Origin: Prillingera fragicola
Taxonomy: Eukaryota; Basidiomycota; Tremellomycetes; Trichosporonales; Trichosporonaceae
NCBI GenBank assembly: GCA_002335605.1
Contig: BEDY01000011.1
Span: forward strand, 310,001-374,000
Length of the DNA stretch: 64,000 nt
Direction: 5' to 3'
The position numbers and the translations under genes were made by a program. Within the stretch, counting starts at the first letter, position 1; each line of letters starts with the position of its first letter. Shown here one piece after another: positions 1 to 11,012 of the stretch. The notes beneath the pieces were generated by a model. The model did not search any database. It had not been told where the DNA came from and saw only the letters and a list, made by a program, of their open reading frames with translations.

Positions 1-1286
1 AAGCTCGTAGAGCATCTGGAAGCCGCGCGCAGCGACCGTTCCAGCCGAAGCATCGTAGGCGCAGGGCTTGGGCGCGTCAAAGTCCCACCAAGGAACTCCA
101 GATGCGGGCAAACGAGAAATGAACGCGTCGGCAAGCTTGCGCGAGACGTCGGTAAAGTTGGAGCGGCCCGTACGGAGGGCACACTGCGCGTAGCCGTAGA
201 TGCCCCAAGCCTGGCCGCGAGACCAGCACGACTCGTCGGCGTAGCCTGGTTGTCAGCACCAACTCTCATATGTGCGCGTGGCTGTCCAAGTACTCACCCT
301 GGGCGGTCATCTGCTTGCGAACGTTGCCAGTGTTGTCAAAGTCGACGACGTGGTAGGTAGTCCAGTTGGGGCGGATGTGGCCCTTGATCATCTTCTCCGC
401 CTGCTCGGTCGCAATGGCGGCATACTTGGGGTCACCAGTGAGGTTGGTCACCTCGTACATGAGGTCGAGGTTCATCTGGCCCGTCAGCTGGGTTTGTCTG
501 TGGCACAACTCGGTGTCACGTACCATGTTGTCAATGATGACGAGGTAGTGCTCGTCCTGGTTGTCGACCCTGTACTTGTTCTCGGTGTCGCCAACGGGCA
601 AGTGGTCCCACGAGCGGATGCAGCCAACCTTGGGGTCAAAACGGTCAACCAGCGAGTCGGCAGCCTCAATCATGACGGTCTTGCCCTCGGGGTTGCCAGT
701 GAGGAGCAGGTCGCTACGGCCGTGTCAGCCTTGTCATGCCTTTCGCTGGCCCAATATCTGCTACGTACCGGCCATAACTCAGCTGGAACCTAAATCCCTG
801 GTCGTGGTTGAGCGCATGCCTGGCGTGGTGCCTAAAGCTCTCCTGCCAGCGGCGCGCCAGCTTCTCGACCTCCTCGACAGTGTAGCCCGCGGCAGCGAGG
901 GCGCCGGGGGTGAGGCGCTCACGCTCGACAAGGAGCCAGAGCAGGCCGGGGAAGAATCCCTGGGTCCACGACTTCTCGACTGTTTTTGGTCAGTTCTGTA
1001 GGACATGCGAAAAGACCTACTCTTCGAGCAGTGGTAGTTGTTCGGGCCGCCGGGGATGGTGTACTCGGGGATGCGAGTGATGGGGGTTCCCTGTCTGGTC
1101 AGCACCTGCAACAAAGGGGAATGGGCCACCCAGCTCGGCTGGATCATAGGAGCTCACCTCGGGCTGGTTGTACTTCTTGGCCACCTCGACGACGCGAATA
1201 ACGTCGCTGGGGGTAAAGAGCTGCGGCAGACTCGCGGGGAGCGAGGCGAGGATCTGGGCGCCAGTGGGGCCAGCGTTGGAGGGCAT
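1..1286 (-). CDS. Unsaturated glucuronyl hydrolase, GH88 (3' end cut by window edge)
   Basis: The gene reads leftwards in several exons from ATG at 1286 (MPSNAGPTGAQ). The family releases 4,5-unsaturated uronic acid from oligosaccharides left by polysaccharide lyases, by hydration of the double bond. Visible family blocks are a MNLDLMYEVTNLTGDPKY segment with the conserved Asp, a VDNQDEHYLVIIDNMV segment, and ESCWSRGQAWGIYGYAQ followed by PWWDFDAP near the edge. Introns are short; one lies near 978-1020. The last part of the (alpha/alpha)6 domain lies outside the window. No clear signal peptide is seen at the chosen start, which suggests an intracellular enzyme. A DUF2264 gene lies 6 kb away. 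Family assignment is firm; the natural substrate is not known. Confidence 0.88.
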
Positions 1287-1683
1287 CGTTTGGTTTGCAG
1301 TTGTAGTGGGTGGTGATGGTAACGTGAAGAGATAAAGTCTGAAGTCGCTATAGACTGTGCTGGTGTTGGGCAACGCGATACTGCTCCCCACACCATCAGA
1401 CTTGCTACATATGTAGTTCCAAGCAAACGACACAGGCCACTGAGACGCCGGGAAGTACGAGCTCGGTCGTGGGGAAGACCCGGCAAATATCCAGGCTATC
1501 TCCGCTACATGCCGTGGAGTAGGGTGGAGCCACCTTGGCGACAGGTACATCCTCCACACCCAGGAAGTAGCGCCTCAAAATGTGACATGCATATACATAT
1601 TGACAATTGCTAGTACGTGTGACCAGTAGTTGGAAGCTGGGTGGCCGGCTGGAGCTACAAACTACTACTGTATACCTTGGGAA
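1287..1683. other. Intergenic: promoter of GH88 gene and 3' flank of DCP2
   Basis: Both neighbours are on the minus strand, so this stretch should hold the GH88 promoter and the DCP2 terminator. I see no convincing coding segment or named motif. Confidence 0.5.
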
Positions 1684-3673
1684 TCAAGACCGCATGAGGC
1701 CGACACATGACGGGCCGGTCGGCGCGTGCGGCCCCGCGGGGTGACCGGCGTACTGCCCGGTTGGTGGGAATGGTTGTGCGGGGTACTGGGGAGGGAAGTG
1801 GACCGGACGGAAATAGGGGGAGGGCTGGAAGTGAGGAGGTGCGGTCGGGTGCGGCCCGTGATGGTGGTGGGGTGTGGAGTAGATCTGGCCTGGCTGGCCG
1901 GGGAGCCCGCTGGTTGTGACACGGTCACTGCCCGGCTGGCTTGCAATGACGCCGCGCAGGCGCATTTGGTTGTTGGTGGTTGCGCTGCCAAACAGCGTGC
2001 CAAGGAGGGCCGCCTGGCGATAACTCACTCCCCCGTTGGACAGTGGCGGGTACGACTGCCCACCTGGATAGACCAGGGCTTGCTGGGGAGCGTACGGGGG
2101 CCGCTGAGGAGGCTGCGAGCGAGAAACCTGTCGAGGGATAATGTGCTGCTGAGACTGAGGAGTCTTCTCCTTAGCAGCATGCTTAAGATTGCGCTTGAAG
2201 TTGGGAATGATTGGAGGAGGAGTGGGCTCGCGGGCGATGTAGTCGTGCTGCCCTATGGGCTGGCTGGCTGATGGCGTGGCAATCATGGACTCGAGCAGAG
2301 CAGCACGTTGACGCTCGCGGCGGGCTTCATCGTGGTCAAATGGAGCAGGCGGTACGGGTGCAAGAGGAGCAGCTGCCTTTGTGGGAGAGAGAAGCGAAAG
2401 CAGCTTTGTCTGATGACCAGGCTTGGTCGGCGATGTAGGAGATGATGGTAGTTTGGAACCGAGGAGCGAAAGCAGCTTTTCCGGGTTAGAGCGAGGTGGA
2501 GTCTGCGTACCAGCGCCGAGGGACGTGTAGAGACAAGAATAAGAGGCTATGCCCTGAGGGGGTGTCACGTTGTGCGGCCCACGATCGTTCACTGGTGCAA
2601 AGAGACTGTCCAGCTTGCGTGCGTTTTCGCTCTCGAGCTTGAGCACGTTGTCGTCCTTGACAATAAACTTGGCGAACAGGTGATCAAGAGCGGTACAGGC
2701 ATTGGTGTGAGCTGTTTCTAACTTCGAAGCGGTCGCCGAGTCGCCGGACGAGTCGGTGGCAGACACGGCTCTAGCATCACGACGACGCTTGGGCTTTGCC
2801 TGTGGATGGACGCCGCGTTTGGCGAGCCACTTTTTAAGCGGACCGACGAACGGCGTGACGTTGTAAAACTTCTTTTCGCCCTTGCTGCCAGTGGTCTTAG
2901 GACCGCGCTTGCTAGCCCAGGTCGGTAAGTCGACAATGGGAACCCACTCAATAGCGCCAATTTCGTTTCGTGTCTGTGTCTCGAACGTTGTGGACTCGTC
3001 GATGTCCTTGACTAGGAACAGGGTCACGTCTTGCGCGTTGATCTGCGTCTTGACAAACTCATGCTCCTGAACTAGCCCAGTGAGGTCGAATCCCGTTTCT
3101 TCTTCAACCTGTCCGTCAGCTGATGCCCTTTCCCCAAATGCTCACCTCCCGGATCGCACAGGCCACCTCGGACTCTTGCGAGTTGATCTTTCCCCTCGGA
3201 AAAGACCATGCCGAGTTATTCTTCCATCCGCGAACCATGAGCACCTTGTCGCCCTGAAAGTTGACCATAATGGCGCCGCAGACGGGAACCATTCTCTTAT
3301 ACGCCCAGTACTCTTCCCACACGGCGTCATAGTCTATGTCGGACTGTGCGTAAAGTGGCGAGGAGGCGATCAGGAGGTGCGTGAACTGGCGCTGGGAAAG
3401 GGAGGGAAGGAGAGGGTTAAGTGGTCGGAGATAGTCTTCGTAGAACCAGTGCGCCTGCTCGGCCTGCCAGTACACGCGCACGAGGCTCGTTTCCTCTGGA
3501 GGAAGGTTGACGAGGAAACGCGTGTTTAGGTGCTCAAGGACCTCGTCAAAGGACATGTCGCGAAAGACATTCTCCTCCTCTGCATCCTTAGTCGTGTCCG
3601 ATGGTGAATCCATGAGGCTGGAAGAGGCGGAGACGTCCATGTGTGGTGGGAGTTGTCGTTGTGTCGGTGACAT
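1684..3673 (-). CDS. DCP2: mRNA-decapping enzyme subunit 2
   Basis: Two exons (3146-3673 and 1684-3108) joined over a 37-nt intron at 3109-3145 give a 650-residue protein. It is the Nudix hydrolase that removes the m7G cap in P-bodies, activated by Dcp1. The N-terminal Box A region (about residues 25-100, with NVFRDMSFDEVLEHLNTRF) precedes the Nudix fold. The Nudix box reads GKINSQESEVACAIRE then VEEETGF, fitting Gx5Ex7REUxEExGU, and the intron falls inside this catalytic motif. Box B follows (PFVGPLKKWLAKRG). The C-terminal 300 residues are low-complexity, rich in Pro, Gln and Ser, as usual for fungal Dcp2. Start is ATG at 3673. Confidence 0.95.
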
Positions 3674-4077
3674 TGCGATGATGGCGAGTGTGGGGTGTGT
3701 GAATGCGGGAAGTGATGAGAGGTATAAAGCCGAATGCGGGGTCGTGGATGATCAATCTATTATCATTACTCTTCTAGCTCTCCACTTCCTCCAGAATGCG
3801 TCGTCGCGTGTCGCCTATCGCGTCTCGTTTGTGTCGTTATTGTTGTCAATACAAGAGATGTGGTAAAGAGTCATGTTCAGCGCCACGTGACTGGGTGGCA
3901 AATTCCGTGGTTCAAGTATTTGATCCCGGGTAGTAATCAATCTCGGCCGAGTGTGGCACCTTCAACATTTCATCCATGACGAGCCAAACCACAACGGCTG
4001 CCGACAACACGGCTACCACACTTTCTCGAGATAGAGCTTCCCTGATACTACACCTTCAAGTCCCATACATAACAGCT
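3674..4077. other. Intergenic, upstream of DCP2
   Basis: This is the DCP2 promoter side. A short open frame from 3976 on the plus strand has no supporting features and I do not call it. Confidence 0.4.
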
Positions 4078-4446
4078 TCACTGTGCAACACAATACTCCG
4101 AGCCTCCCGCCAGGGGAAGACTCCCTCCTGTAATGCCAGCAAGCGTTTCATACAGAGGTCGCCTGCGAGCCACAAGTTTCTGGCTCAAGCTGGCAGCACC
4201 TACACGAGACTCGCCTGAGTTCACAATGTTGCAGGATGCACTGAACGCCTGGAACGGCTGCGCGCTCGGCATAGGCACGCCCATGCGGAAGATGGCGGTT
4301 GTGAAGGAAATGGTATGCGAATGACTAGGTTTTGTTCCGATGAAACTTCTAGCCGTTCTGGAACCAGGCGCGAGGTTATCGAGCTGCCTCCAAAGCCTCT
4401 GGAGGCTAGCTTGATGCATGTCGGCATGGTAAGTCTGGGCGGCCAT
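4078..4446 (-). CDS. Doubtful small ORF, 122 codons
   Basis: An open frame starting at ATG 4446 (MAAQTYHADMHQASL) ends at 4078. The first two-thirds use codons typical of this genome, including a run around MGVPMPSAQPFQAFSASCNIV, but no domain is recognisable and no intron supports it. It could be an orphan gene, a decayed exon, or chance. A larger upstream extension to 4605 is open in the same frame. I keep it only as a candidate. Confidence 0.22.
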   Translation of the reverse strand: MAAQTYHADMHQASLQRLWRQLDNLAPGSRTARSFIGTKPSHSHTISFTTAIFRMGVPMPSAQPFQAFSASCNIVNSGESRVGAASLSQKLVARRRPLYETLAGITGGSLPLAGGSEYCVAQ

Positions 4447-5159
4447 AACCGGTAACTTGTTGGCGTTTGAACTCGGAATCAGCGCTCGTGATGGCATTGC
4501 CAGGCGTCTGCGTGGTGCGGGCAATCCGGATCGTGCAGACCCTCCGGATATCATCCTCCTGTGAGTCCAATTGCTCATCGACGTCAACTTACGGCAGTGG
4601 ACCATGTCGTGAACTTACACTCTTCGAACATGGTCCTTACCTGCGTCACCACACTTACTCGTCAAGGCAATCGTTTATACTGAAACGTGAGCTCGGCAGC
4701 TAGCCGTCCAGGACATGTGCCTCGTAATGTTCTCAGCGGTCGAGGAACGCTCAAGCGCGCTTGACGAGACGAGCGAGCTTGGAAACGAGGTGCGGGACCC
4801 TCTTGCAAGTGGCTGCTGGAGATGAGCAATGGTGAGCTCCAGAGAAGCCGGAGAAATCGAGTCCGAAGAATCACATGTGCCAATGCCGACAAGAGGGTGG
4901 TCCAAAATGAGAAAAAAGGTGAGCCTCTCTCATGCCTCGGCGGTTTTTTCATCCGGCCACTGGCGTGCAGACTCGGCCTCAATAGCCGGCCTCAAAGTCC
5001 TCTTCGTGGTGAGCGGTCTCGCTGGGACCTGGCAGCGGTACGGGTTTCGATTACCTGTGGTATCCTTGTCGACGACGTTCCCAGGTAGACACGAATCTTG
5101 TTCGCTCCTGCACTTCTTCTGAAACCAATCCATCGCCTGAACATACTACTACAAAGTGC
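4447..5159. other. Intergenic, no gene seen
   Basis: Several overlapping frames of under 110 codons occur on both strands. None shows a domain, a credible intron pattern or consistent codon use. The right end is the 3' flank of the pirin gene. Confidence 0.4.
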
Positions 5160-6218
5160 TCAGTTCCAGACAGCAGGCGCCTCGCCATCTGGGTACTCCA
5201 TGCTGCCGTCGGGGTGCTTTGCGAACCTAGGCTTGTTGCGGTCGTAGACAGGCGCGTCGCTGCCCCACTTCCAATCACCAAATTGGGTACGGCGGTAGTC
5301 GGCGTAGGCCTGCTCGAGCTCCTGCTGGGTGTTCATGACGAACGGGCCGCGCATGGCAATGGGCTCGTCAATGGGCACACCCTGGAGGACGAGGACGAGC
5401 GCTCCCTTGGAGCCAGCAGTCATGGTGAGGCGGTCGCGGACCGTCTGCTCAAAGCCCATGCCGTCCGACACGAGGGTGCCACCAATGTCGATGCGGGAAC
5501 CAGGCCCACCGTGGACGTAGAGCATGCGCTGCGTCTTGTCCGTGTTGGTAGCGGGGATGCGGACCGCGGCGTTGGGCTCGAGCTTGATGACCCAGATCGC
5601 GAGGTCCGAGGTGGGGTCTGAGGCGTAGGACGCGGCGGGCGGCGAGGGAGGAGTGATGTTCTCAAACTTGCCCGCGACAACGTCAATGGTGGCCGAACCG
5701 CGGGTGGACTCGCGCGTGATCACAGGAATCTGGTCAGCCCACAGCATCTTGAACTCGGGGGGCGCCATCTTCTCCTTCTTGGTGAGGTTGAGCCAGAGCT
5801 GGTACAGCTCAAAGGTGTTGGGCGACTTCATGTTGACGAGGGGGAACATTTCAGAGTGGCTCACACCCCCACCAGTGGTAATCCACTGGACATCGCCCTT
5901 ACCGTACCGCGCCCCCGAGTTGGTCGAGTCGGCATGGTCGACAATGCCCTGCTTGACGATAGACACTGTCTCGAAGCCACGGTGAGGGTGGGACGGGAAT
6001 CCGGGCACCTTTTGGCCGTGGTACATGCTCCAGCCAGAGGGATTGTTGAAGTCGTTGCCAAGGGCGCGACCACCGGTTCCGCCAGCGGGGGCCATGTCAA
6101 TGTCACCCTCGGGGTACTTGTCGAGGTGGTGGATGGCGATGATAAAGGGGCCAATACCGTGCCAGGGCCTGCCGAGCTCGACGACCTGGCCGAGCTTCTT
6201 TGCTGCTGCTGCCGACAT
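5160..6218 (-). CDS. Pirin family protein (bicupin)
   Basis: A single uninterrupted frame of 352 residues from ATG at 6218. Pirins are iron-binding bicupin proteins; members act as redox-sensitive transcription cofactors or as quercetin dioxygenases. The four metal ligands are visible: His77 and His79 in SHPHRGFETVS, and His121 and Glu123 in TTGGGVSHSEM. The N-terminal cupin ends near residue 140 and a C-terminal pirin domain follows (LYVHGGPGSRIDIGG onwards). Length is somewhat above the roughly 290 residues of human pirin, with an extended C-terminus. It diverges from the DUF2264 gene across a 974-bp spacer. Family is secure; in vivo role is open. Confidence 0.93.
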   Translation of the reverse strand: MSAAAAKKLGQVVELGRPWHGIGPFIIAIHHLDKYPEGDIDMAPAGGTGGRALGNDFNNPSGWSMYHGQKVPGFPSHPHRGFETVSIVKQGIVDHADSTNSGARYGKGDVQWITTGGGVSHSEMFPLVNMKSPNTFELYQLWLNLTKKEKMAPPEFKMLWADQIPVITRESTRGSATIDVVAGKFENITPPSPPAASYASDPTSDLAIWVIKLEPNAAVRIPATNTDKTQRMLYVHGGPGSRIDIGGTLVSDGMGFEQTVRDRLTMTAGSKGALVLVLQGVPIDEPIAMRGPFVMNTQQELEQAYADYRRTQFGDWKWGSDAPVYDRNKPRFAKHPDGSMEYPDGEAPAVWN

Positions 6219-7192
6219 TTTAGGTGCAGGTGTGTGGATGGAAACGTGCGTGTATGGGCGGTTGGAGGAGAGTCCGGAAGAGACGTTGAGAGGCAGCGAT
6301 GAGGTATGCCTTTATGACACAATACGTGTGCTGAACAGAATGTCGCGGATGTTTCTATCCCCGCTTAGCGAGTAGTGAGAGGCAACGAATCAGTGGGAAA
6401 GATGATTGACCACAGTCGGTCCAGGCTCCAATGCTCCTTTTAGTTGCCGTTACTACCCACCTGCAGCCACCGAGGAACAGTTCGGCATGAGGTGTCCAGC
6501 AGGCCAACAGGCCAGCAACCACGACGTTGTGATTAACCGGTGGGTGATCTGCTCGGGTTCATCTCTCCGATAACCGGGCAGCTTGCCGGATGCCCGAATA
6601 GTGTCAGATATCGTACATGGGTACATGGGCGGAGTGATTAAATCGACTGACCGACTGTCGTAGTAGTGTCAACGAGCTCAGCACCTTTGGTAGCTCACTC
6701 GTGGACGCTTGGAGTGGGCTGTGGGCAGGTCGAGCGTACACCACACTTGCCGGAGCGACAGATCTATCCGCCTTTCCACATCCCAAAGTCATACCGATCC
6801 GGGGCACCATCGCACGTCGTACCCTGCTTGCAAGGTCGCCATCATGTCATCATCCACTGCGGGGTTCATAGATGGCTATGCGAATACTGCTATACATAGC
6901 TATGTCCATATCCTGCCCACATATGCTGCAGACCTGGGAGGTCGCATCGTAGCTGGGCGCCGAACTGTCCGTTCGCCATGATGATTGCCAACTTTTGAGG
7001 AAGTACCCAACCGCGAAGCGAGGTATTTCCTTGTCCTTGCCAGCGTCCGGCTGTTGGGGACCAGGGGATGTAGGCTACACCCACACCACTGCAGAAGCTA
7101 CATGGACTGCTCATCATCACAATGCTCGCTGTTGTTGCTATGCACTTATAACACGGGCAAGACCACGGCCATCATCAACGCCAAACGCCAAC
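6219..7192. promoter_or_regulatory. Divergent intergenic region between pirin and DUF2264 genes
   Basis: The two flanking genes point away from each other, so both promoters must lie here. I see no canonical TATA box in a persuasive position and no gene-like frame. Open frames in this interval are short and lack features. Confidence 0.5.
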
Positions 7193-9152
7193 ATGATTCC
7201 CTCTGCCCCCGTGAAGAAGATCCTCTCCAACCCCGTGAAGACGCGGGACGACGCGACCAAGCTCGTCGGCGACCTCCTCACGCCCCTCGCTGATGCCTTG
7301 TCCGACGGCTGCGGCCGCGTCCGCCTCTCCACTGCCGGTGCGGTCTTTGACAACGCCGCGGCCGAGCTGGAGGGGTTTGCGCGGGCTCTCTGGGGTCTTG
7401 CGCCTGCTCTTGCTGCCGAGCCCAACCATCCTGTCCTGCGGCCGCTGGGTGACTTGTGGGCCAAGGGACTGGATAATGGCACCAACCCCGACCACGAGGA
7501 TTTCTGGGGATGGCCAGTTGGGAGGGACCAGAGGCTTGTGGAAATGTGTGGCCTTGGTGTCGCTATTGGTATGACGCCCGAGGTGTTCTGGCACCCTCAG
7601 AGTGCAGAGGCCAAGGAGCGTATCAACAAGTGGTTGTTGACGATCAATGACGTCGAGGTGGTTGAGAACAACTGGATGTGTGAGTGCTCAAGACGGGGTA
7701 GAGCTGATTGCAGTTTTCCGTGTTCTGGTCAACGTCGGCCTGAAGCGCGTCGGCGCAAAGTACTCCGAGGCACACATCAAGGACACTCTTGACTTTATCG
7801 ACACCTTCTACACCGAGGCCGAGGACATGCCGGCTGACGGTGCCAATGCTACAACTCAAGCGTACGACTACTATGCGACTCTCTTTGCCATTCCCTTCTA
7901 CGGTCTCCTCTACGCCAAGCTCAACCCCGATCCCATCGACCCCGAGCGCGTGGCCAAGATCTACCACCGCGCCGAAGCAAACATGCCGCGCGCGGTCCAC
8001 TTTTTCTCCCAGGACGGCAGCATGATTGCCTACGGCCGCAGCATGATCTATCGCTTTGCTGGATCGTGCTTTTGGAGTGCAGTAGCCTACACCTGGCAGG
8101 GAGAGCCACCTGCTCCTTTCTCATGGGGAGTGCTCAAGGGCCTTGTCCTCAGGTCCATCCGCTGCTTTACGCAGACCGAGGGTCCGTTCAACCGCGACGG
8201 CTCACTCACCATTGGTTGGGCATACCCCAACACCAACATGGTTGAAGAGTACAACTCTCCCCAGTCTCCATACTGGGCTCTCAAGGCGTTCCTCATGCTG
8301 GCCATGCCCGCAGACCACCCCTTCTGGACTGCAGAGGAGGCGCCAATCCCTGCACAGTTTGATACGGGCGCCGTGGTCAAGCCGTGGAAGCAGACCTTTT
8401 CGCATGCCGCCGGACACACCTTCCTCCTTACCCAGGGCCAGCATACCAACTGGCCCATGCACCAGACTGCGGCCAAGTACGGCAAGTTTGCCTACTCGTC
8501 AACCTTTGGTTTCTCAGTCATTGGCGGCGTGTACGGTCTGGGCGGTTACGCTCCAGACTCGACTATCGCACTCTGCGACGACGACGATGGAGAGACATGG
8601 AAGGTTCCTCGCCTGGTTGGCGACGTCTCTGTCTCTGACGAAGGCGTGATCAAGTCGACCTGGAAGCCGTGGAAGGACGTCACTGTCACCACCTGGCTTG
8701 TTCCCCCTCCCAACGCCGACTCGCCCTACCACACCCGCGTGCACCACATCACAACTGCCAGGGACCTCAAGCTTGCTGCCGCCGGCTTTGCGAATAACAA
8801 TCCCTACCAAGTCTCAGTACACGGTTTGGGTAACGCCGAGGGACGCGAGTTGAGCGAACGCGGGGCTCTCGCCACCTCTGAAGCCGGTGTGACTGCCGTG
8901 TTCGACCTGCTGGGCGGAACGAAACCGCACATCCAGCAGGCTAACCCGAACACGAACATTATCTTCCCTCGCAGCGTAATTCCGCTGCTTAAGGGCGAGG
9001 TGAAGGCTGGTGACGAGAAGTGGGTAGCACTCCGTGTTGTTGCCGCGCCGTGTGCCCAGAAGGACGCGGACAAGTGGGTGCAGCAGTGGCGGGCCCTTGA
9101 GGGGTGGAATGGGCTCGAGGGCATGCGTGCCGAGTACCCTTTCATTCAGTAG
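7193..9152 (+). CDS. DUF2264 (PF10022) family protein, possible glycoside hydrolase
   Basis: Two exons, 7193-7679 and 7714-9152, joined across a 34-nt intron (7680-7713, phase 1) give 641 residues. The start is ATG at 7193 (MIPSAPVKKILSNP); in-frame codons further upstream lie in leader sequence. DUF2264 features include GFARALWGLAP near the N-terminus, the FFRVLVNVG segment right after the intron, YAIPFYGLLYAK-like sequence around residue 225, and NMVEEYNSPQSPYWALKAF near residue 340. I recall this family overlapping CAZy GH154, which contains beta-glucuronidases; treat that as recollection. No signal peptide is visible. The GH88 gene nearby makes a uronic-acid role plausible but unproved. 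Confidence 0.88.
7680..7713 (+). other. 34-nt intron
   Basis: The intron runs from GTGAGT to GCAG with a GCTGAT branch-like site. Removing it joins NNWM to FFRVLVNVG in frame, matching the family alignment as I remember it. Confidence 0.8.
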
Positions 9153-9353
9153 TCACGACTGATAGATGGTTGTAGAATGGGCTATGTGAAGACGTAAGAA
9201 TGGCGCGGTTTGTGAAACACTTTCAGGACTGGCAAACAATGTCTCATCACTGCCGCTGCTAAGCAGGCCACGGCTGTGCCAACAAATCAGTAGCAGCATC
9301 ACTAGACTTGCTCTCCACACCACTCCTCACTGTAGACACCCCGGCCCCGTCCC

Positions 9354-10031
9354 ATGTCCCACCACGACGAGGCTCTCTTCGCTCATTACCACCTGTACTT
9401 TCTATCCCGCGAGGTGAGCTCTGGCTTGGCCAACCTCCACGGTAACTGACGTGCCTAGCGCGATGTAGGAGTCGCGGTCGATCCGTCTCTCGACTGTTTC
9501 GGTCTCCCATGGGCTATAGTGCATGGCATTCTCCTTGCGTGGGTCTTAGAAAGAGAGATTTGAAGCTGATAGAGGGCAGCCGCTGTTCATACCCTGGCAC
9601 GCTGCGTGCGTTCTTCATCCAGACGCAGGCCAGTGTTGTGCTTGATTTCGTGAGTGGAGGTGGTCCGAATTTTGGGTGGCGACGATCTTCCTTCTGATGC
9701 ACATGGCCAACGCGCCCTTGCATGGCCGTGCACACATCACCCCTCCCTACTCCCCTCCGAGCAGTCACCCAGTGTTCACTTTGCTCCTTGCCAGTCCACC
9801 TCTGACACCCAGCACTTTCCCCTCACATCTTCGCGCCTTTCGTCTATCACCCGCGCCGCCGTGCTCGACGAAGCCATTGCCGTGACCGCCGACTACTATG
9901 AGAGGCGCGAAACCCTCCTCCGCAACCAAAAGCTACTTCAAGAGCGTCCACCTCTTAGGGGACACCAGTACCTCCAGGCCATGGCGGGCCGCGGCTATCC
10001 GGGTGGACGGCGGCGGGCCGAAGTAGAGTGA
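9354..10031 (+). CDS. Small four-exon hypothetical protein
   Basis: Exons 9354-9413, 9459-9538, 9580-9649 and 9795-10031 splice into 148 codons plus stop, with matching phases at all three junctions. It begins MSHHDEALFAHYHLYFLSRE and ends with a basic tail, RGYPGGRRRAEVE. The first two introns are 45 and 41 nt with good GTGAGC and GTGGGT donors and CTGAC or CTGAT branch sites; the third is 145 nt and less certain. No domain is recognised. A helical acidic-to-basic segment near ADYYERRETLLRNQKLLQE could form a short coiled coil. The model rests on splice signals alone, so individual boundaries may shift. Confidence 0.42.
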
Positions 10032-11012
10032 CGACCACATAACGAGTAACGAGACACGAGATAGATCCCCAGCAGTGCATGTACCGCGTCTTCGGATCGC
10101 AAGCTGCCGCCCCAAAGATTACCAGCTCACATCGTTCGGACCTAACGGACGTTTGGAAACATCATCTTGGTACCAAGATAATCCGTGGCAAGTCTCAGAA
10201 TAACGACAGGCAACATTCGGTATCGGGGCATCGGGAACGCCAGCGAGGTCACTTGATCTACCTCTGGTCGCTATCTCCTCGGGCCGGTCTGCCATCTCCT
10301 CATCTGGGGCACCTGGGTAATCGGCATGCTGCCAACGAAGAGCCCCGTGGAGCGGCCGCAGCACGATCAGTTTGCTATCTCCACGGCCCGGCCGGTCCTC
10401 GGTGCGGTCCGCGGAGCAGATGGGCAGCTGACCTCATCAGGCAAGCATGTACTGTGGACATACCCCGCGTTGAACCCCGCGAAGAGCGCAACATCTGAAG
10501 ACGGCTAGGTATCTCCTTGATGGTAGCTGGGTCAGTAGGTGGAATACCGGCCCGATGGCCGATGGCTACTGTGGACAGGATAATCCAAGTGGACGCTACT
10601 TCCATTTCCTTACCATTGTTCTTGGCCCCGCTGCGAACGGCCGATATGGTCAAATGCCGGGCTTGTCCCATGCGCGTGGCCCAGCTGGTGATGCCCCAGG
10701 TCCCGGACGGCGGACGTCTGCGACCACCAGCACCCGGGGCACCATGGGCGCGGGGCATGCTACATCCAGGGATGATCCTTCATGCCAAGGGGGTGAAAGC
10801 CGGTAAATGCCCACCAATTTGGCACGCGGAGATTCCTGACGGATCAACAAAGGAAGTACCCCACCTTGAGTGCTGTTCTGCACTGCAGCTGACGACCCCA
10901 CATTGACCCAATGTACGACGGCTTGCTGACTCCATTGAGGGTGTGGGACATATAATACCTCGTCGACCGCGGCGAGGGAGGCCCCACAACTCTTTCGCAT
11001 CAACAAACAACA
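10032..11012. other. Intergenic: promoter of Dal5-type transporter
   Basis: No convincing gene. Two copies of GATAATCC lie near 10177 and 10579; they contain GATAA, the core seen by GATA factors in nitrogen regulation, but two sites in about 1 kb may be chance. A TATA-like ACATATAATA lies near 10949. Confidence 0.4.
10949..10958 (+). promoter_or_regulatory. TATA-like element of transporter gene
   Basis: ACATATAATA sits about 60 nt upstream of the ATG at 11013, close for a TATA box but possible with a short leader. Confidence 0.3.
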
